From Hyphomicrobiaceae bacterium (lineage in GTDB: Bacteria; Pseudomonadota; Alphaproteobacteria; Rhizobiales; Xanthobacteraceae), in contig CANJBX010000001.1 of NCBI GenBank assembly GCA_947472885.1, positions 84,946 through 148,945 of the forward strand: a DNA stretch of 64,000 bases. The letters are read 5' to 3'. Every line of letters starts with the position of its first letter. Position 1 is the stretch's first letter. The notes under the pieces were generated by a model. The model worked only from the letters and a program-made list of their open reading frames with translations. It searched no databases and was not told where the DNA came from. Below are positions 9,624-19,528 of the stretch, one piece after another. Both the position numbers and the translations under genes were made by a program.

Positions 9624-10487
9624 ATGACCGCAGCCAACTACATCGCGAACTTCTCCGTGCTCGCGCCGGACTACGACGTCCTCCTGTGCGACGTCTGGGG
9701 CGTCGTTCACAACAGCATCGTGGCGTCGCCGCAGGCGCACGATGCGCTGTCGCGCTTTCGCGCCAGCGGCGGCGCGGTGATCCTGATTACCAATGCGCCG
9801 CGTCCCGCCGCGGAGGTGAGGGCGCAACTCGACAAGATGGGCGTGCCGCACCACGCCTATGACAGCATCGTTACGTCGGGCGATCTGTCGCGCAGCATCG
9901 TCGCGGCGCGGCCGGGCAAGGCGGTGTTTCACATCGGGCCGAAGCGCGACCTGCCGCTGTTTGACGGGTTGGGTATTGCCTTCGTGCCCAATGAAGTCGC
10001 GGACTACATCGTCTGCACCGGACTTTTCCATGACGACGGCGAGACGCCGGAGGACTATCGCGCGGCGTTCGCACTATCGCGTGCGCGCAGCATGTTCATG
10101 CTGTGCGCCAACCCGGACCTCGTGGTCGAGCGCGGCACGCAACTGATCTACTGCGCCGGCGCGCTGGCGGAACTCTATCAGACCATGGGCGGCGAGGTGC
10201 TGTACGCCGGCAAGCCGCATCCGCCGATCTATGAGGAAGCGCTGCGCTGCGCGGCACTCGCGCGCGGAAAGGCAACGCCGCTGCCGCGCGTGCTGGCAAT
10301 TGGCGACTCGTTGCGGACGGATATGAAGGGCGCGGAGGCTTTCGGCATCGACAGCCTGTTCGTCACCAATGGCATTCACGCCGAGGAACTCGGCACGCGC
10401 GAAGCGCCGGGCGAAGCGAAGCTCGTGGAAATCTACGCACGCCATGGCGTGACGCCCAAGGCGGCGACACGCAGCCTGGTGTGGTAG
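9624..10487 (+). CDS. HAD-superfamily class IIA hydrolase
   Basis: DVLLCDVWGVVHN, ILITNAPRPA, AGKPHPPIYEEAL, LAIGDSLRTDMKGAEAFGIDSLFVTNGIH. Confidence 0.9.
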   Translation: MTAANYIANFSVLAPDYDVLLCDVWGVVHNSIVASPQAHDALSRFRASGGAVILITNAPRPAAEVRAQLDKMGVPHHAYDSIVTSGDLSRSIVAARPGKAVFHIGPKRDLPLFDGLGIAFVPNEVADYIVCTGLFHDDGETPEDYRAAFALSRARSMFMLCANPDLVVERGTQLIYCAGALAELYQTMGGEVLYAGKPHPPIYEEALRCAALARGKATPLPRVLAIGDSLRTDMKGAEAFGIDSLFVTNGIHAEELGTREAPGEAKLVEIYARHGVTPKAATRSLVW

Positions 10488-10534
10488 CGGAAATTCTCAC
10501 ACCTGCATGTTTGAATCGAAACGGGTGAGCGAAG

Positions 10535-10648
10535 ACGGTGTGCTCCCTCTCCCCTGTGGGGAGAGGGTTGGGGTGAGGGTTCTAGCTCCCTCGGTAGACC
10601 GTAAACCCTCACCCGGCGCTGCGCGCCGACCTCTCCCTTAGGGAGAGG
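10535..10648. repeat. Intergenic hairpin repeat (copy D, opposite orientation)
   Basis: acggtgtgctccctctcccctgtggggagagg ... cctctcccttagggagagg; begins with a one-mismatch reverse complement of GAGCGCACCGT. Confidence 0.75.
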
Positions 10649-10698
10649 CAACTGAGTTCGCGGCGACTTTCGTTTTAGTTTGAAGCAATGTCGATGCG

Positions 10699-11067
10699 CT
10701 AAGCCGCCAGCATCGCTTCGATCTTGGTCTGCAAGGTGCGCGCGTTGAAGGGCTTGGTGATCGTGTTGGCGCACGTTGCCTCGGCCTGATTGATCGACGG
10801 CGCCGTCAGCATCAGAAACGGCGTCTCCGCCAGCTTCGGATTGGCGCGGATGGCGTCGAGCAACTGCCCGCCGCTGATCGGCTCCATGGTTTCGTCGGAA
10901 ATGACGAGGCCATATTCCTTGCGCAGCAGCTTCTGCATCGCGCTGACGCCATTCTCGGCGCCTTCGACATGCTCGAATCCGATCTGCTTCAGGATCGTGG
11001 TGACAATGTTCGCCATGAACGGATAGTCGTCGACGACTAGCACCGGCATCGAAAGATTGACGGACAT
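10699..11067 (-). CDS. Single-domain (CheY-like) response regulator
   Basis: VLVVDDYPFM, LVISDETMEPISG, LTAP, ITKPF: receiver residues present and no output domain. Confidence 0.85.
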   Translation of the reverse strand: MSVNLSMPVLVVDDYPFMANIVTTILKQIGFEHVEGAENGVSAMQKLLRKEYGLVISDETMEPISGGQLLDAIRANPKLAETPFLMLTAPSINQAEATCANTITKPFNARTLQTKIEAMLAA

Positions 11068-11306
11068 TTTTTACTCTCCCTGCCGTAACGCTAGCAAAAC
11101 CCCTTGAATCCGCGGTTAAACGACGAGGCTGATAAATTACGATGCAGGCTGGCTATCTGCACAATTCCGCGTCAGATGATCGTGGATGCGCTATACAGGT
11201 GGTGTGTTTCGGTTAGATGTCATTAAGGCTAAGGCTGCTTGACGCAACGTTGGGCATCTCGTTACCCACACATGAACAAGATCCGCCTGTTTTCTCATCA
11301 TCTGAA

Positions 11307-12296
11307 ATGACCGACCGGAAAAAATCATTCACCATCATTCGAGGTAGTGCTGCGGGCGGCGAAACGCCCGGCGCGCTGTCCGGTGCCGTGGTGGCGCTCG
11401 GAAATTTCGAGGGCGTGCATCGCGGGCATCGCGTGGTGATCGACCATGCGGTGAAGCTCGCGGCGAAATTGGGTCGTCCCGCGGTGGCGCTGACGTTCGA
11501 ACCGCACCCGCGCGCGTTCTTCCGTCCGAGCGAGCCGGTATTCCGTTTGTCCGACGAACGCACGAAGTTGCGGCTGCTTGCAGCGACCGCGCTCGACGGT
11601 GCCGTTGTCCTCAAGTTCGATGCGTCGCTTGCAGGATTGTCGGCGCAGGATTTTGTCAGCCGCATCCTATGCGGCTGGTTGTACATCTCGGGTGCGGTGA
11701 TCGGATTCGATTTTCATTTCGGACGCGACCGCGCCGGTTCGCCGATGTTCCTGACAGGCGAGGGCGCGGAGCGCGGCTTTGTTGTCGAGGTGGTACCGGA
11801 AGTGAAGGACGCCGCCCGGCGGTTTTCTTCGGGTGCGGTGCGCGCGGCGCTCACCACAGGTGATGTTGCAGATGCGGCGTCGATCCTCGGATTTCCGTGG
11901 TCGGTGTCGGGCGAGGTGATCCACGGCGAGAAGCGCGGCCGCGATCTTGGGTTTCCGACCGCCAACCTGCGGCTCGACCCGGGCTGCGGCCTGCGCCACG
12001 GCATCTATGCGATGCGGGTCGCGGTCGATGGCAAGTTTTATGGCGGCGTGGCGAGCTTTGGCCGGCGGCCAACGTTCGATAACGGCGCGCCGCTCCTCGA
12101 AATCTTCCTGTTCGACTTCAAGGGCGATCTCTACGGCAAGGTGCTGGATGCCGCCTTCATCGGCTGGATCAGGCCCGAACTGAAGTTCACCTCGGTTGAC
12201 GCTCTGGTCGTGCGGATGAACGAGGATGCCAGCGAGGCCAAGGCCATGCTGGCGGCCTCCGGGGGCGTTTTTCCGCCATTGGGTAACTTTGAGTAG
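11307..12296 (+). CDS. ribF: Bifunctional riboflavin kinase/FAD synthetase
   Basis: VVALGNFEGVHRGHRVVIDHA, LTFEPHPRAFF, HGEKRGRDLGFPTANL, GIYAMRV; start trimmed to ATG 11307. Confidence 0.95.
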   Translation: MTDRKKSFTIIRGSAAGGETPGALSGAVVALGNFEGVHRGHRVVIDHAVKLAAKLGRPAVALTFEPHPRAFFRPSEPVFRLSDERTKLRLLAATALDGAVVLKFDASLAGLSAQDFVSRILCGWLYISGAVIGFDFHFGRDRAGSPMFLTGEGAERGFVVEVVPEVKDAARRFSSGAVRAALTTGDVADAASILGFPWSVSGEVIHGEKRGRDLGFPTANLRLDPGCGLRHGIYAMRVAVDGKFYGGVASFGRRPTFDNGAPLLEIFLFDFKGDLYGKVLDAAFIGWIRPELKFTSVDALVVRMNEDASEAKAMLAASGGVFPPLGNFE

Positions 12297-12329
12297 GCAG
12301 AATCCTTCTTGATTTCCTCGATGTTGCCT

Positions 12330-12406
12330 TACCCAAATTGGGTATTATTATTCCCATATTGGGTATTGAAATTACCCAAATTGGGTATTATCATCCCCAA
12401 AATGGG
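12330..12406. promoter_or_regulatory. Array of four palindromic operators (CCCAAATTGGG / CCCATATTGGG / CCCAAATTGGG / CCCAAAATGGG)
   Basis: Palindromes centred at about 12337, 12358, 12380 and 12401 (spacing about 21, 22, 21 bp); the fourth contains the probable ATG (12402) of the downstream gene. Confidence 0.75.
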
Positions 12407-13013
12407 AAGGCAGACAGAAGATTACAAAGGGTTTGCTGCTGCGCTTTTTTCAAAAGTGCAGTTGCGTTTGTTGAACCTTTTAATCGGACACCCAAACCAG
12501 GCTTTCCATACTTCCGAGATCATAAAGCGCGTTCAATCCGGTACGGGTGCCGTACAGCGTGAATTGGTGAAACTCGCGGAAGCAGGCATCCTTACATCTG
12601 CGTCAGATGGAAACCGGAGAATTTATCAGGCGAATAAGCAGGCCCCAATTTTTAAAGAGCTTAGCGGGATTATTTTGAAGACTACCGGCTTGGTGGAGCC
12701 AATAAGAGATTCGCTAACCCGTTTTCAAAATCAAATACGCCTCGCATTTATTTATGGTTCGATCGCCAACGGAACTGACACTGCCAACAGCGATGTAGAT
12801 CTAATGATTGTTGGAGAAGAACTGTCTTACAGCGAGATTTTCGGTGCACTTGAAATCGCTGAAAAGGCCATTAGCCGCCCGATAAATCCGAACATCATGA
12901 CGCCGCCAGAGTGGAGTGAAGGACTTTCAAGCGGCAACTCTTTTGTCAGGAAAATTTTTGAAAACCCCAAACTCATTGTTTTAGGAACGGAACATGAGCT
13001 TAAAGGAACTTGA
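12402..13013 (+). CDS. Winged-helix DNA-binding domain fused to MNT-type nucleotidyltransferase
   Basis: wHTH-like SKVQLRLLNLLIGHPNQAFHTSEIIKRVQSGTGAVQRELVKLAEAGILTSASDGNRRIYQAN, then NTase motif YGSIANGTDTANSDVDLMIV (GSx10DxD). The supplied ORF start at 12309 runs through the operator array. Confidence 0.8.
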   Translation: MGRQTEDYKGFAAALFSKVQLRLLNLLIGHPNQAFHTSEIIKRVQSGTGAVQRELVKLAEAGILTSASDGNRRIYQANKQAPIFKELSGIILKTTGLVEPIRDSLTRFQNQIRLAFIYGSIANGTDTANSDVDLMIVGEELSYSEIFGALEIAEKAISRPINPNIMTPPEWSEGLSSGNSFVRKIFENPKLIVLGTEHELKGT

Positions 13014-13428
13014 TAATCTGGTCGGCTTGGGAACCCTGAAAAAAGAAGCTGCGGATCAAGGCGAATTTGATGGTCTTCTGGCGCTAGCCCGCGCAAGGCT
13101 CATTGATGCCGAGAACAAAACCCTTTCGGCCGAAAGTAGATTTGATCTCGCTTACGGCGCGGCTCATGCGCTCTCGCTGGCGGCTATGAGGTGGAATGGG
13201 TATCGCCCGCACAATGCAAGATATGCGGTTTTCTTATCCCTGCAGCATACTTTGGGGCTTGGGCCTGAGGTTTATCGTCCTTTGGATAAAGCTCATAACC
13301 TTCGCAATCTGGCTGACTACGCCGGTTCGTTTCGGGCCGACGCTCAATTGCAAACTGACCTGATAAACGCCACCAAGATTGTGCAAGTCGCAGTTGAAAC
13401 GCTGGGTCCAGTTGAACAAAGGAAATAG
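12994..13428 (+). CDS. HEPN-like protein paired with the nucleotidyltransferase
   Basis: 144 aa predicted all-helical; RFDLAYGAAHALSLAAMRWNGYRP...HNLRNLADYAG; overlaps the MNT gene by 20 bp. Confidence 0.65.
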   Translation: MSLKELDNLVGLGTLKKEAADQGEFDGLLALARARLIDAENKTLSAESRFDLAYGAAHALSLAAMRWNGYRPHNARYAVFLSLQHTLGLGPEVYRPLDKAHNLRNLADYAGSFRADAQLQTDLINATKIVQVAVETLGPVEQRK

Positions 13429-13512
13429 CGTTTTCCCGGAGGCCCTTTAGCTGACGTTTATTGTCTTTATCGTGCCTTTGCGTAGCCCTGCGCCCCTGCT
13501 AAACAGCCCGCC

Positions 13513-16500
13513 ATGACCGACAAATCATCCGATAAATCTGCCGATTCAGCCGCCAACGACCCGGACTATTCCAGGACGCTGTTTTTGCCGCAGACCGAGT
13601 TTCCGATGCGGGCAGGCTTGCCCCAGAAGGAGCCGGAGCTGCTGGCGCTGTGGCGCAAGAACGACCTCTACGGCAAGCTGCGCGCAGCCTCAAAAGGCCG
13701 GACCAAGTTCGTCCTGCACGACGGCCCGCCCTATGCCAATGGCAACATCCATATCGGCCACGCGCTCAACAAGATCCTCAAGGATGTGGTGACGCGCAGC
13801 CAGCAGATGCTGGGCTACGACTCGAATTACGTTCCGGGCTGGGACTGTCACGGCCTGCCGATCGAATGGAAGATCGAGGAAGAAAACTACCGTTCCAAGA
13901 ACAAGCCGAAGCCGAACTTCTCCGACCCCGACGCCATGATCGCATTCCGCAAGGAATGCCGCGCCTATGCCGCGCACTGGATCGACGTGCAGCGCGAGGA
14001 ATTCAAGCGGCTCGGTGTCGAAGGCGACTGGGACCATCCCTACACCACGATGGCGTTCCCCGCCGAAGCGCAGATCGCGCGCGAGATCATGAAGTTCGCG
14101 CAGAACGGCACGCTCTATCGCGGCTCCAAGCCTGTGATGTGGTCGGTCGTCGAGAAGACCGCGCTCGCGGAAGCCGAGGTCGAATACGAGGATTACACGT
14201 CCGATACGGTGTGGGTGAAATTCCCGGTCGTCGGTGGCCCGAAGGAACTGGCAGGCGCATCGGTGGTGATCTGGACCACGACGCCGTGGACCTTGCCGGG
14301 CAACCGCGCGATCTCGTTCTCGTCGAAGATTTCCTACGGCCTCTATGAAGTCAAAGACACGCCCATGGGTAACTGGGCGAATGTCGGCGACAGGTTCATC
14401 CTCGCCGATCCGCTCGCGCTCGATGTGATGAAGCAGGCCAAGGTGCTGGCCTATGAGCGCCGCTCAGCCGTCAGCGGGGAGACATTGGAGAAACTCGTCT
14501 GCGCGCATCCGCTGCGCGAGACAATCGAGGGTTACGGCTTTGGCGTGCCGCTGCTGAACGGCGATCATGTCACCGACGACACCGGCACCGGCTTCGTGCA
14601 CACCGCGCCCGGTCATGGCCGCGACGACTTCGAAATTTGGACTGCAAATTTTCCAAGAATATTGGAAAACATGTCTGCAACAGGAACGCAGTCTTCGGTA
14701 CATTTCAGGCTGACCAAGGGAATTCCATACACGGTCGATGCGGACGGCTGTTTAACTAAGGATGCGCCGGGCTTTGAAGGTCGCCGTGTTCTTACTGACA
14801 AGGGTGAGAAGGGTGACGCTAACGAGGCGGTGATAAAGGCGTTGGTTGAAGCCAAAAACATCATTGCGCGTAGTCGCCTCAAACATCAGTACCCGCATTC
14901 TTGGCGGTCAAAAAAGCCTGTTATCTTTCGCAATACGCCGCAATGGTTCATTGCGATGGATCAGGAAATCGAAGGCGGGAGAGGTGGCGATGACACGCTG
15001 CGCGCCCGCGCGCTACAGGCCATTGAGGTAACGCGCTGGGTGCCTGAGCAGTGCCAGAACCGCATCACCGGCATGATTGCTGGACGTCCAGACTGGGTGA
15101 TCTCTCGACAAAGGGCTTGGGGTGTTCCCATAGCGATTTTTGTAAACACCGTTACTGGACAAATTCTACAGAATGAGGCGGTCAATCAAAGAATCATTGA
15201 CGCTTTCCAAGCTGAAGGTGCGGACGCTTGGTTCGCCATTGGTGCACGAGAGCGTTTCCTCGGCACGGATTTTATTGATGTTGGAGTTTGGCAAAAGGTC
15301 GACGACGTCATCGACGTCTGGTTCGATTCAGGTTCCACGCACGCTTTCGTACTCGACGATCCGGAACATTTCCCCTCGCTCGCCGGCATCAAGCGCAAGG
15401 TGGCGGGCGGCGAAGACACCGTGATGTATCTCGAAGGTTCGGACCAGCATCGCGGCTGGTTCCACTCGTCGCTGCTGGAAAGCTGCGGCACGCGCGGCCG
15501 CGCGCCTTACGATGTCGTACTGACCCACGGCTTCGTGCTGGACGAGAACGGCCGCAAGATGTCGAAGTCGCTCGGCAACGTCGTAGCTCCTCAGGACGTC
15601 ATCAAGAATTCCGGCGCGGACATCCTGCGCATGTGGGTGTGCGCATCGGATTATGCCGACGACCTGCGCATCGGGCCGGAAATTCTGAAAACCACGGCGG
15701 ATACCTATCGCAAGCTGCGCAACACCATCCGCTGGATGCTGGGTTCGCTGGCGCATTTCAGGGACGAGGATCGCATCAAGCCGGAGCAGATGCCGGAACT
15801 GGAGCGTCTGATGCTCCACCGTCTGGTCGAACTCGATGCCGTGGTGCGGCAGGCCTATGCCGATTTCGATTACAAGCGCATTTTCGCGACGCTCTCGACG
15901 TTCATGACGTCAGACCTGTCGGCGTTCTATTTCGACATCCGCAAGGACGCGCTCTACTGCGATCCTTATTCCTCGACGACGCGCAAGGCGTCCCTGACGG
16001 TCATCGACCATCTGTTCCGCTGCACGGTGACGTGGCTGGCGCCGATGCTGCCATTTACGTGCGAGGAGTCGTGGCTCGCGCGCGATCCCAACGCCGGGTC
16101 GGTTCATCTTGAACCGTTCCCCGAAGTGCCGGCGGCATGGCGCAACGATGCGCTGGCCGAGAAGTGGCGCAAGGTGCGCAGCGTGCGCCGCGTCGTCACC
16201 GGGGCGCTCGAACTCGACCGCGCCAACAAGAAGATCGGCTCGTCGCTCGAGGCCGCGCCGCAGGTGTTCGTGTCGGACAAGGATCTGTTCGGCGCGCTGG
16301 TCGATGTCGATCTTGCGGAGACTTGCATCACTTCCGCAGCGATTTTGGTGGAGGGCGAGGGACCTGCTGAGGCATTCCGTCTTGCCGATACGCCCGGCGT
16401 TGCGGTGGTGCCGAGCCGCGCCGAAGGAACCAAGTGCGCGCGCTCGTGGAAAATCTCACCGGCGGTTGGCCAGGACCCGCAATATCCCGACGTCACGCCG

Positions 16501-16554
16501 CGCGACGCGCAGGCGCTGCGCGAGTGGGAAATCTTCCGCAAGGCGGCGGAGTAG
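13513..16554 (+). CDS. ileS: Isoleucyl-tRNA synthetase
   Basis: [45 protein letters not shown]; 1013 aa. Confidence 0.97.
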   Translation: MTDKSSDKSADSAANDPDYSRTLFLPQTEFPMRAGLPQKEPELLALWRKNDLYGKLRAASKGRTKFVLHDGPPYANGNIHIGHALNKILKDVVTRSQQMLGYDSNYVPGWDCHGLPIEWKIEEENYRSKNKPKPNFSDPDAMIAFRKECRAYAAHWIDVQREEFKRLGVEGDWDHPYTTMAFPAEAQIAREIMKFAQNGTLYRGSKPVMWSVVEKTALAEAEVEYEDYTSDTVWVKFPVVGGPKELAGASVVIWTTTPWTLPGNRAISFSSKISYGLYEVKDTPMGNWANVGDRFILADPLALDVMKQAKVLAYERRSAVSGETLEKLVCAHPLRETIEGYGFGVPLLNGDHVTDDTGTGFVHTAPGHGRDDFEIWTANFPRILENMSATGTQSSVHFRLTKGIPYTVDADGCLTKDAPGFEGRRVLTDKGEKGDANEAVIKALVEAKNIIARSRLKHQYPHSWRSKKPVIFRNTPQWFIAMDQEIEGGRGGDDTLRARALQAIEVTRWVPEQCQNRITGMIAGRPDWVISRQRAWGVPIAIFVNTVTGQILQNEAVNQRIIDAFQAEGADAWFAIGARERFLGTDFIDVGVWQKVDDVIDVWFDSGSTHAFVLDDPEHFPSLAGIKRKVAGGEDTVMYLEGSDQHRGWFHSSLLESCGTRGRAPYDVVLTHGFVLDENGRKMSKSLGNVVAPQDVIKNSGADILRMWVCASDYADDLRIGPEILKTTADTYRKLRNTIRWMLGSLAHFRDEDRIKPEQMPELERLMLHRLVELDAVVRQAYADFDYKRIFATLSTFMTSDLSAFYFDIRKDALYCDPYSSTTRKASLTVIDHLFRCTVTWLAPMLPFTCEESWLARDPNAGSVHLEPFPEVPAAWRNDALAEKWRKVRSVRRVVTGALELDRANKKIGSSLEAAPQVFVSDKDLFGALVDVDLAETCITSAAILVEGEGPAEAFRLADTPGVAVVPSRAEGTKCARSWKISPAVGQDPQYPDVTPRDAQALREWEIFRKAAE

Positions 16555-16571
16555 CCGTGGCGCTCCCGGCA

Positions 16572-17087
16572 ATGGCCGCCTTGAAAACCTTTGGCCCGTT
16601 CACCCGGCTAGGGCTCATTGCCGCAGTTCTGACGGTCGCCGCCGATCAGGCGTCCAAGCTGTGGCTGCTGTTCGGGTTCGAACTGCCTTCGCGCGGCACG
16701 GTCCATATCATGCCGTTCCTCGACTTCGTGATGGTCTGGAATACCGGCATCAGCTACGGCCTGTTCCCGCAGGAGGGTACGGCTGGCCAATGGGTGCTGT
16801 TCGCCATCAAGCTGGCGGCGGTGGTTCTGCTGCTGGTCTGGCTGTTCCGGGCCGGAACCCGGCTGACGGCGCTTGGCCTCGGCCTGATCGTCGGCGGGGC
16901 GCTGGGCAACGCCATTGACCGGGTCGCCTATGGGGCGGTGGCCGATTTCGTGCTGTTTTACTTCGCTACCGCAACATACCGCTTCAACTGGTACGTGTTT
17001 AACCTTGCGGACGTGGCCATCGTTGCCGGGGTGGCGGGGGTCCTGTATGAATCCCTGATGACACCGGACGCCGCAAAAGCGCCCTGA
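16572..17087 (+). CDS. lspA: Lipoprotein signal peptidase
   Basis: DQASKLWLLF, NTGISYGLF, GGALGNAIDRVAYGAVADF, FNLADVAI; start ATG 16572 or GTG 16557. Confidence 0.92.
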   Translation: MAALKTFGPFTRLGLIAAVLTVAADQASKLWLLFGFELPSRGTVHIMPFLDFVMVWNTGISYGLFPQEGTAGQWVLFAIKLAAVVLLLVWLFRAGTRLTALGLGLIVGGALGNAIDRVAYGAVADFVLFYFATATYRFNWYVFNLADVAIVAGVAGVLYESLMTPDAAKAP

Positions 17088-17185
17088 TTTTTGGCCACAA
17101 ACTGGCCGGGCGCGGCGCTGCTGCCGAATAGTAACCAGCAGGCTTTAATCTTGAGCCTTCCGGCTTTAGCGGGGATCTTACGCGA

Positions 17186-17890
17186 ATGACCTATCCGGTC
17201 TTTCTTCATCGCAAGTTCCTGCGCGCGTCCTTGGGCGTTGCGCTGGCGGCCATGGTCGGCGTCGCAAGCTTTGCGCATACGGCGATGGCCGCGGACGACG
17301 AAGTCGAAGACACCGCCGACACCAAGTTTTTCAAAAATCTGCTGTCCAGCTTCGGTCTGGGCGGAGGTGGCGGCCCCGGCATCGAGTATCACGAACGCTC
17401 GCCGCTGGTCGTGCCACCGAGCATCACGCTGCCGCCGCCGGACGGCAAGACCGCGGCTGCAGATCCGGCGTGGCCGAAAGACCCTGACCTGGCGCGCCAG
17501 AAGAAAACCAAGAAGAAGATCCTCTCGACTTCTGAAGGCGAAAAAGAAGATATGCGGCAGTTGTCGCCGAGCGAACTCAATCCGGCATCGAAGGCGCGCC
17601 GCACGGCGGACGCCGATGGCGGTCCGGCCCAGCCGGGTCCCGGCGGTGCAATGCCTGAACAATTGTCACCTCGGCAGTTGGGCCATGACGGCTTCACGCT
17701 CGGCTCGCTGTTCGGTAGCCGCGATGGCAAGGAAGTCAAATTCGTCAAGGAGCCGGAACGCTCTGCATTGACTGAGCCGCCGCCAGGGCTGCGTACACCT
17801 TCGCCGAAGTATTCCTATGGCACCAAGGGCAAGCTCGACCCGACCAAGGAAATCGGCAAGGACCAGGCCGTCTTCGGTATCGACAGGTAA
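17186..17890 (+). CDS. Hypothetical secreted protein (DUF3035-like)
   Basis: Signal peptide; GIEYHERSPLVVPPSITLPPP motif; upstream of M16 peptidase genes. Confidence 0.6.
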   Translation: MTYPVFLHRKFLRASLGVALAAMVGVASFAHTAMAADDEVEDTADTKFFKNLLSSFGLGGGGGPGIEYHERSPLVVPPSITLPPPDGKTAAADPAWPKDPDLARQKKTKKKILSTSEGEKEDMRQLSPSELNPASKARRTADADGGPAQPGPGGAMPEQLSPRQLGHDGFTLGSLFGSRDGKEVKFVKEPERSALTEPPPGLRTPSPKYSYGTKGKLDPTKEIGKDQAVFGIDR

Positions 17891-18082
17891 TGTTCTTGTC
17901 GCCTGCAATCGACACGCAATCGTGATGTGGAACGGTGCGGCGCAACGGCGCTGCACAGGTTGTCTCGCGCGTGGTTTCAGCCGAGTCTTGTTGCGTAGCG
18001 GCGCAGCCGTTGTCTCGCCTGCGTTGAGTCTGAGGCGCTCCCTTTCGAAGCGTCCAATGGTGGACAGATGCCGGATCACAAC

Positions 18083-19528
18083 ATGCCAAATTTCTTGAAG
18101 CGCCCGCTGATCGCGCTGGCCATGACGGCCGCCGTCGTTGCCTTGCTGCCGGTGACGCAGGCTGCGGCCCAGAAGGCATCGCCGCCACCAGCCGCTGCGA
18201 AGACGCAGCCACCTGCTGCCCAGGCCGCGACAGGCATTTCAAACTTCACGCTCGCCAATGGTCTGGAAGTGGTGGTCATCCCGGATCATCGCGTGCCGGT
18301 CGTCACCCACATGGTCTGGTATCGCGTCGGCTCCGCCGACGAGCCGCCGGGCACTTCGGGCATCGCGCATTTTCTCGAACACCTGATGTTCAAGGGCACC
18401 GAGAGGAATCCGGCCGGTAAATTCTCCAAGGTGCTTGCCACCATCGGCGCGCAGGAAAACGCATTCACCAGCTCCGACTACACCGGCTATTTCCAGCGCG
18501 TCGCCAAGGAACATCTCGCGCTGGTGATGTCGTTTGAAGCCGACCGCATGACCGGCCTCGTGCTGACCAACGAGAACGTGCTGCCCGAACGCGATGTCGT
18601 GCTGGAAGAATTCAACATGCGCGTCGCCAACAGCCCGGAAGCGCGGCTTGGCGAGCAGGTCGCCGCGGCGCTCTATCTCAATCATCCCTATGGCCGTCCC
18701 GTGATCGGCTGGAAGCACGAGATCGAGAAACTCTCGCGTGAAGATGCGCTCGCTTTCTACAAGCGCTTCTACACGCCGAACAACGCGATCCTTGTGGTTG
18801 CCGGCGACGTCACCGCCGCCGAAGTGAAGACGATGGCGGAAGCGACCTACGGCAAGCTGGCGCGCACGGCCGAGATCACCCCGCGCAAGCGCCCGCAGGA
18901 GCCTGAGCCGGCGTCGGTGCGTCACGTCTTGCTGGCGGATGCCCGCGTCACCCAGCCGAGCCTGCAGCGCAGCTATCTGGTGCCGTCCGATACCACCGCG
19001 AAGCCGGGTGAAGCCGAAGCACTCGATCTGCTCGCCCATATTCTGGGCGGTGGACAAAACAGCCGGCTGTATCGCCAGCTTGTCGAAGACCGCCGGATCG
19101 CGATCAACGCCGGCGCGAGCTATTCCAGCACGGCGCTCGACCCGACCCGCTTTGGTTTCTACGCGACGCCGCAGGCGGATACGTCGCTTGAGAGTCTTGA
19201 AGCCGCCATCGAGCAGGTGATCGCCGATGTTTCCGAAAACGGCGTGACGGGTGTCGAGCTTGATCGCGCCAAGACGCGCATGATCGCCGACGCGGTGTAT
19301 GCGCAGGATAACCAGGCCACCATGGCGCGCTGGTATGGCGCGGCGCTGTCGTCCGGTTCGACGGTCGAGGCCGTGAAGTCGTGGCCCGACCGCGTGCGCG
19401 CGGTGACGCCGGATGCCGTGCGCGACGCCGCCCGCACCTGGCTCAAGGTGCAACGTTCGGTCACGGGTTATCTCGTGAAGGAATGGCCCAAGCCCGGCGA
19501 CAAGGACAAGAAGGAGAAGAAATCGTGA
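18083..19528 (+). CDS. M16 family zinc peptidase (catalytic-type)
   Basis: HFLEHLMFKGT (HxxEH) and downstream Glu region; signal peptide. Confidence 0.92.
   Translation: MPNFLKRPLIALAMTAAVVALLPVTQAAAQKASPPPAAAKTQPPAAQAATGISNFTLANGLEVVVIPDHRVPVVTHMVWYRVGSADEPPGTSGIAHFLEHLMFKGTERNPAGKFSKVLATIGAQENAFTSSDYTGYFQRVAKEHLALVMSFEADRMTGLVLTNENVLPERDVVLEEFNMRVANSPEARLGEQVAAALYLNHPYGRPVIGWKHEIEKLSREDALAFYKRFYTPNNAILVVAGDVTAAEVKTMAEATYGKLARTAEITPRKRPQEPEPASVRHVLLADARVTQPSLQRSYLVPSDTTAKPGEAEALDLLAHILGGGQNSRLYRQLVEDRRIAINAGASYSSTALDPTRFGFYATPQADTSLESLEAAIEQVIADVSENGVTGVELDRAKTRMIADAVYAQDNQATMARWYGAALSSGSTVEAVKSWPDRVRAVTPDAVRDAARTWLKVQRSVTGYLVKEWPKPGDKDKKEKKS

Noticed and set aside
7781-9637. 618-aa minus-strand ORF opposite the EAL gene
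   Set aside because: Shadow ORF from high-GC codon bias; R/H/G-rich with no domain motifs, while the plus strand has clear EAL motifs.
12309-12401. N-terminal extension of the nucleotidyltransferase (MISSMLPYPNWVLLFPYWVLKLPKLGIIIPK)
   Set aside because: Non-ATG start and repeated peptide derived from DNA palindromes; more likely an untranslated operator array.
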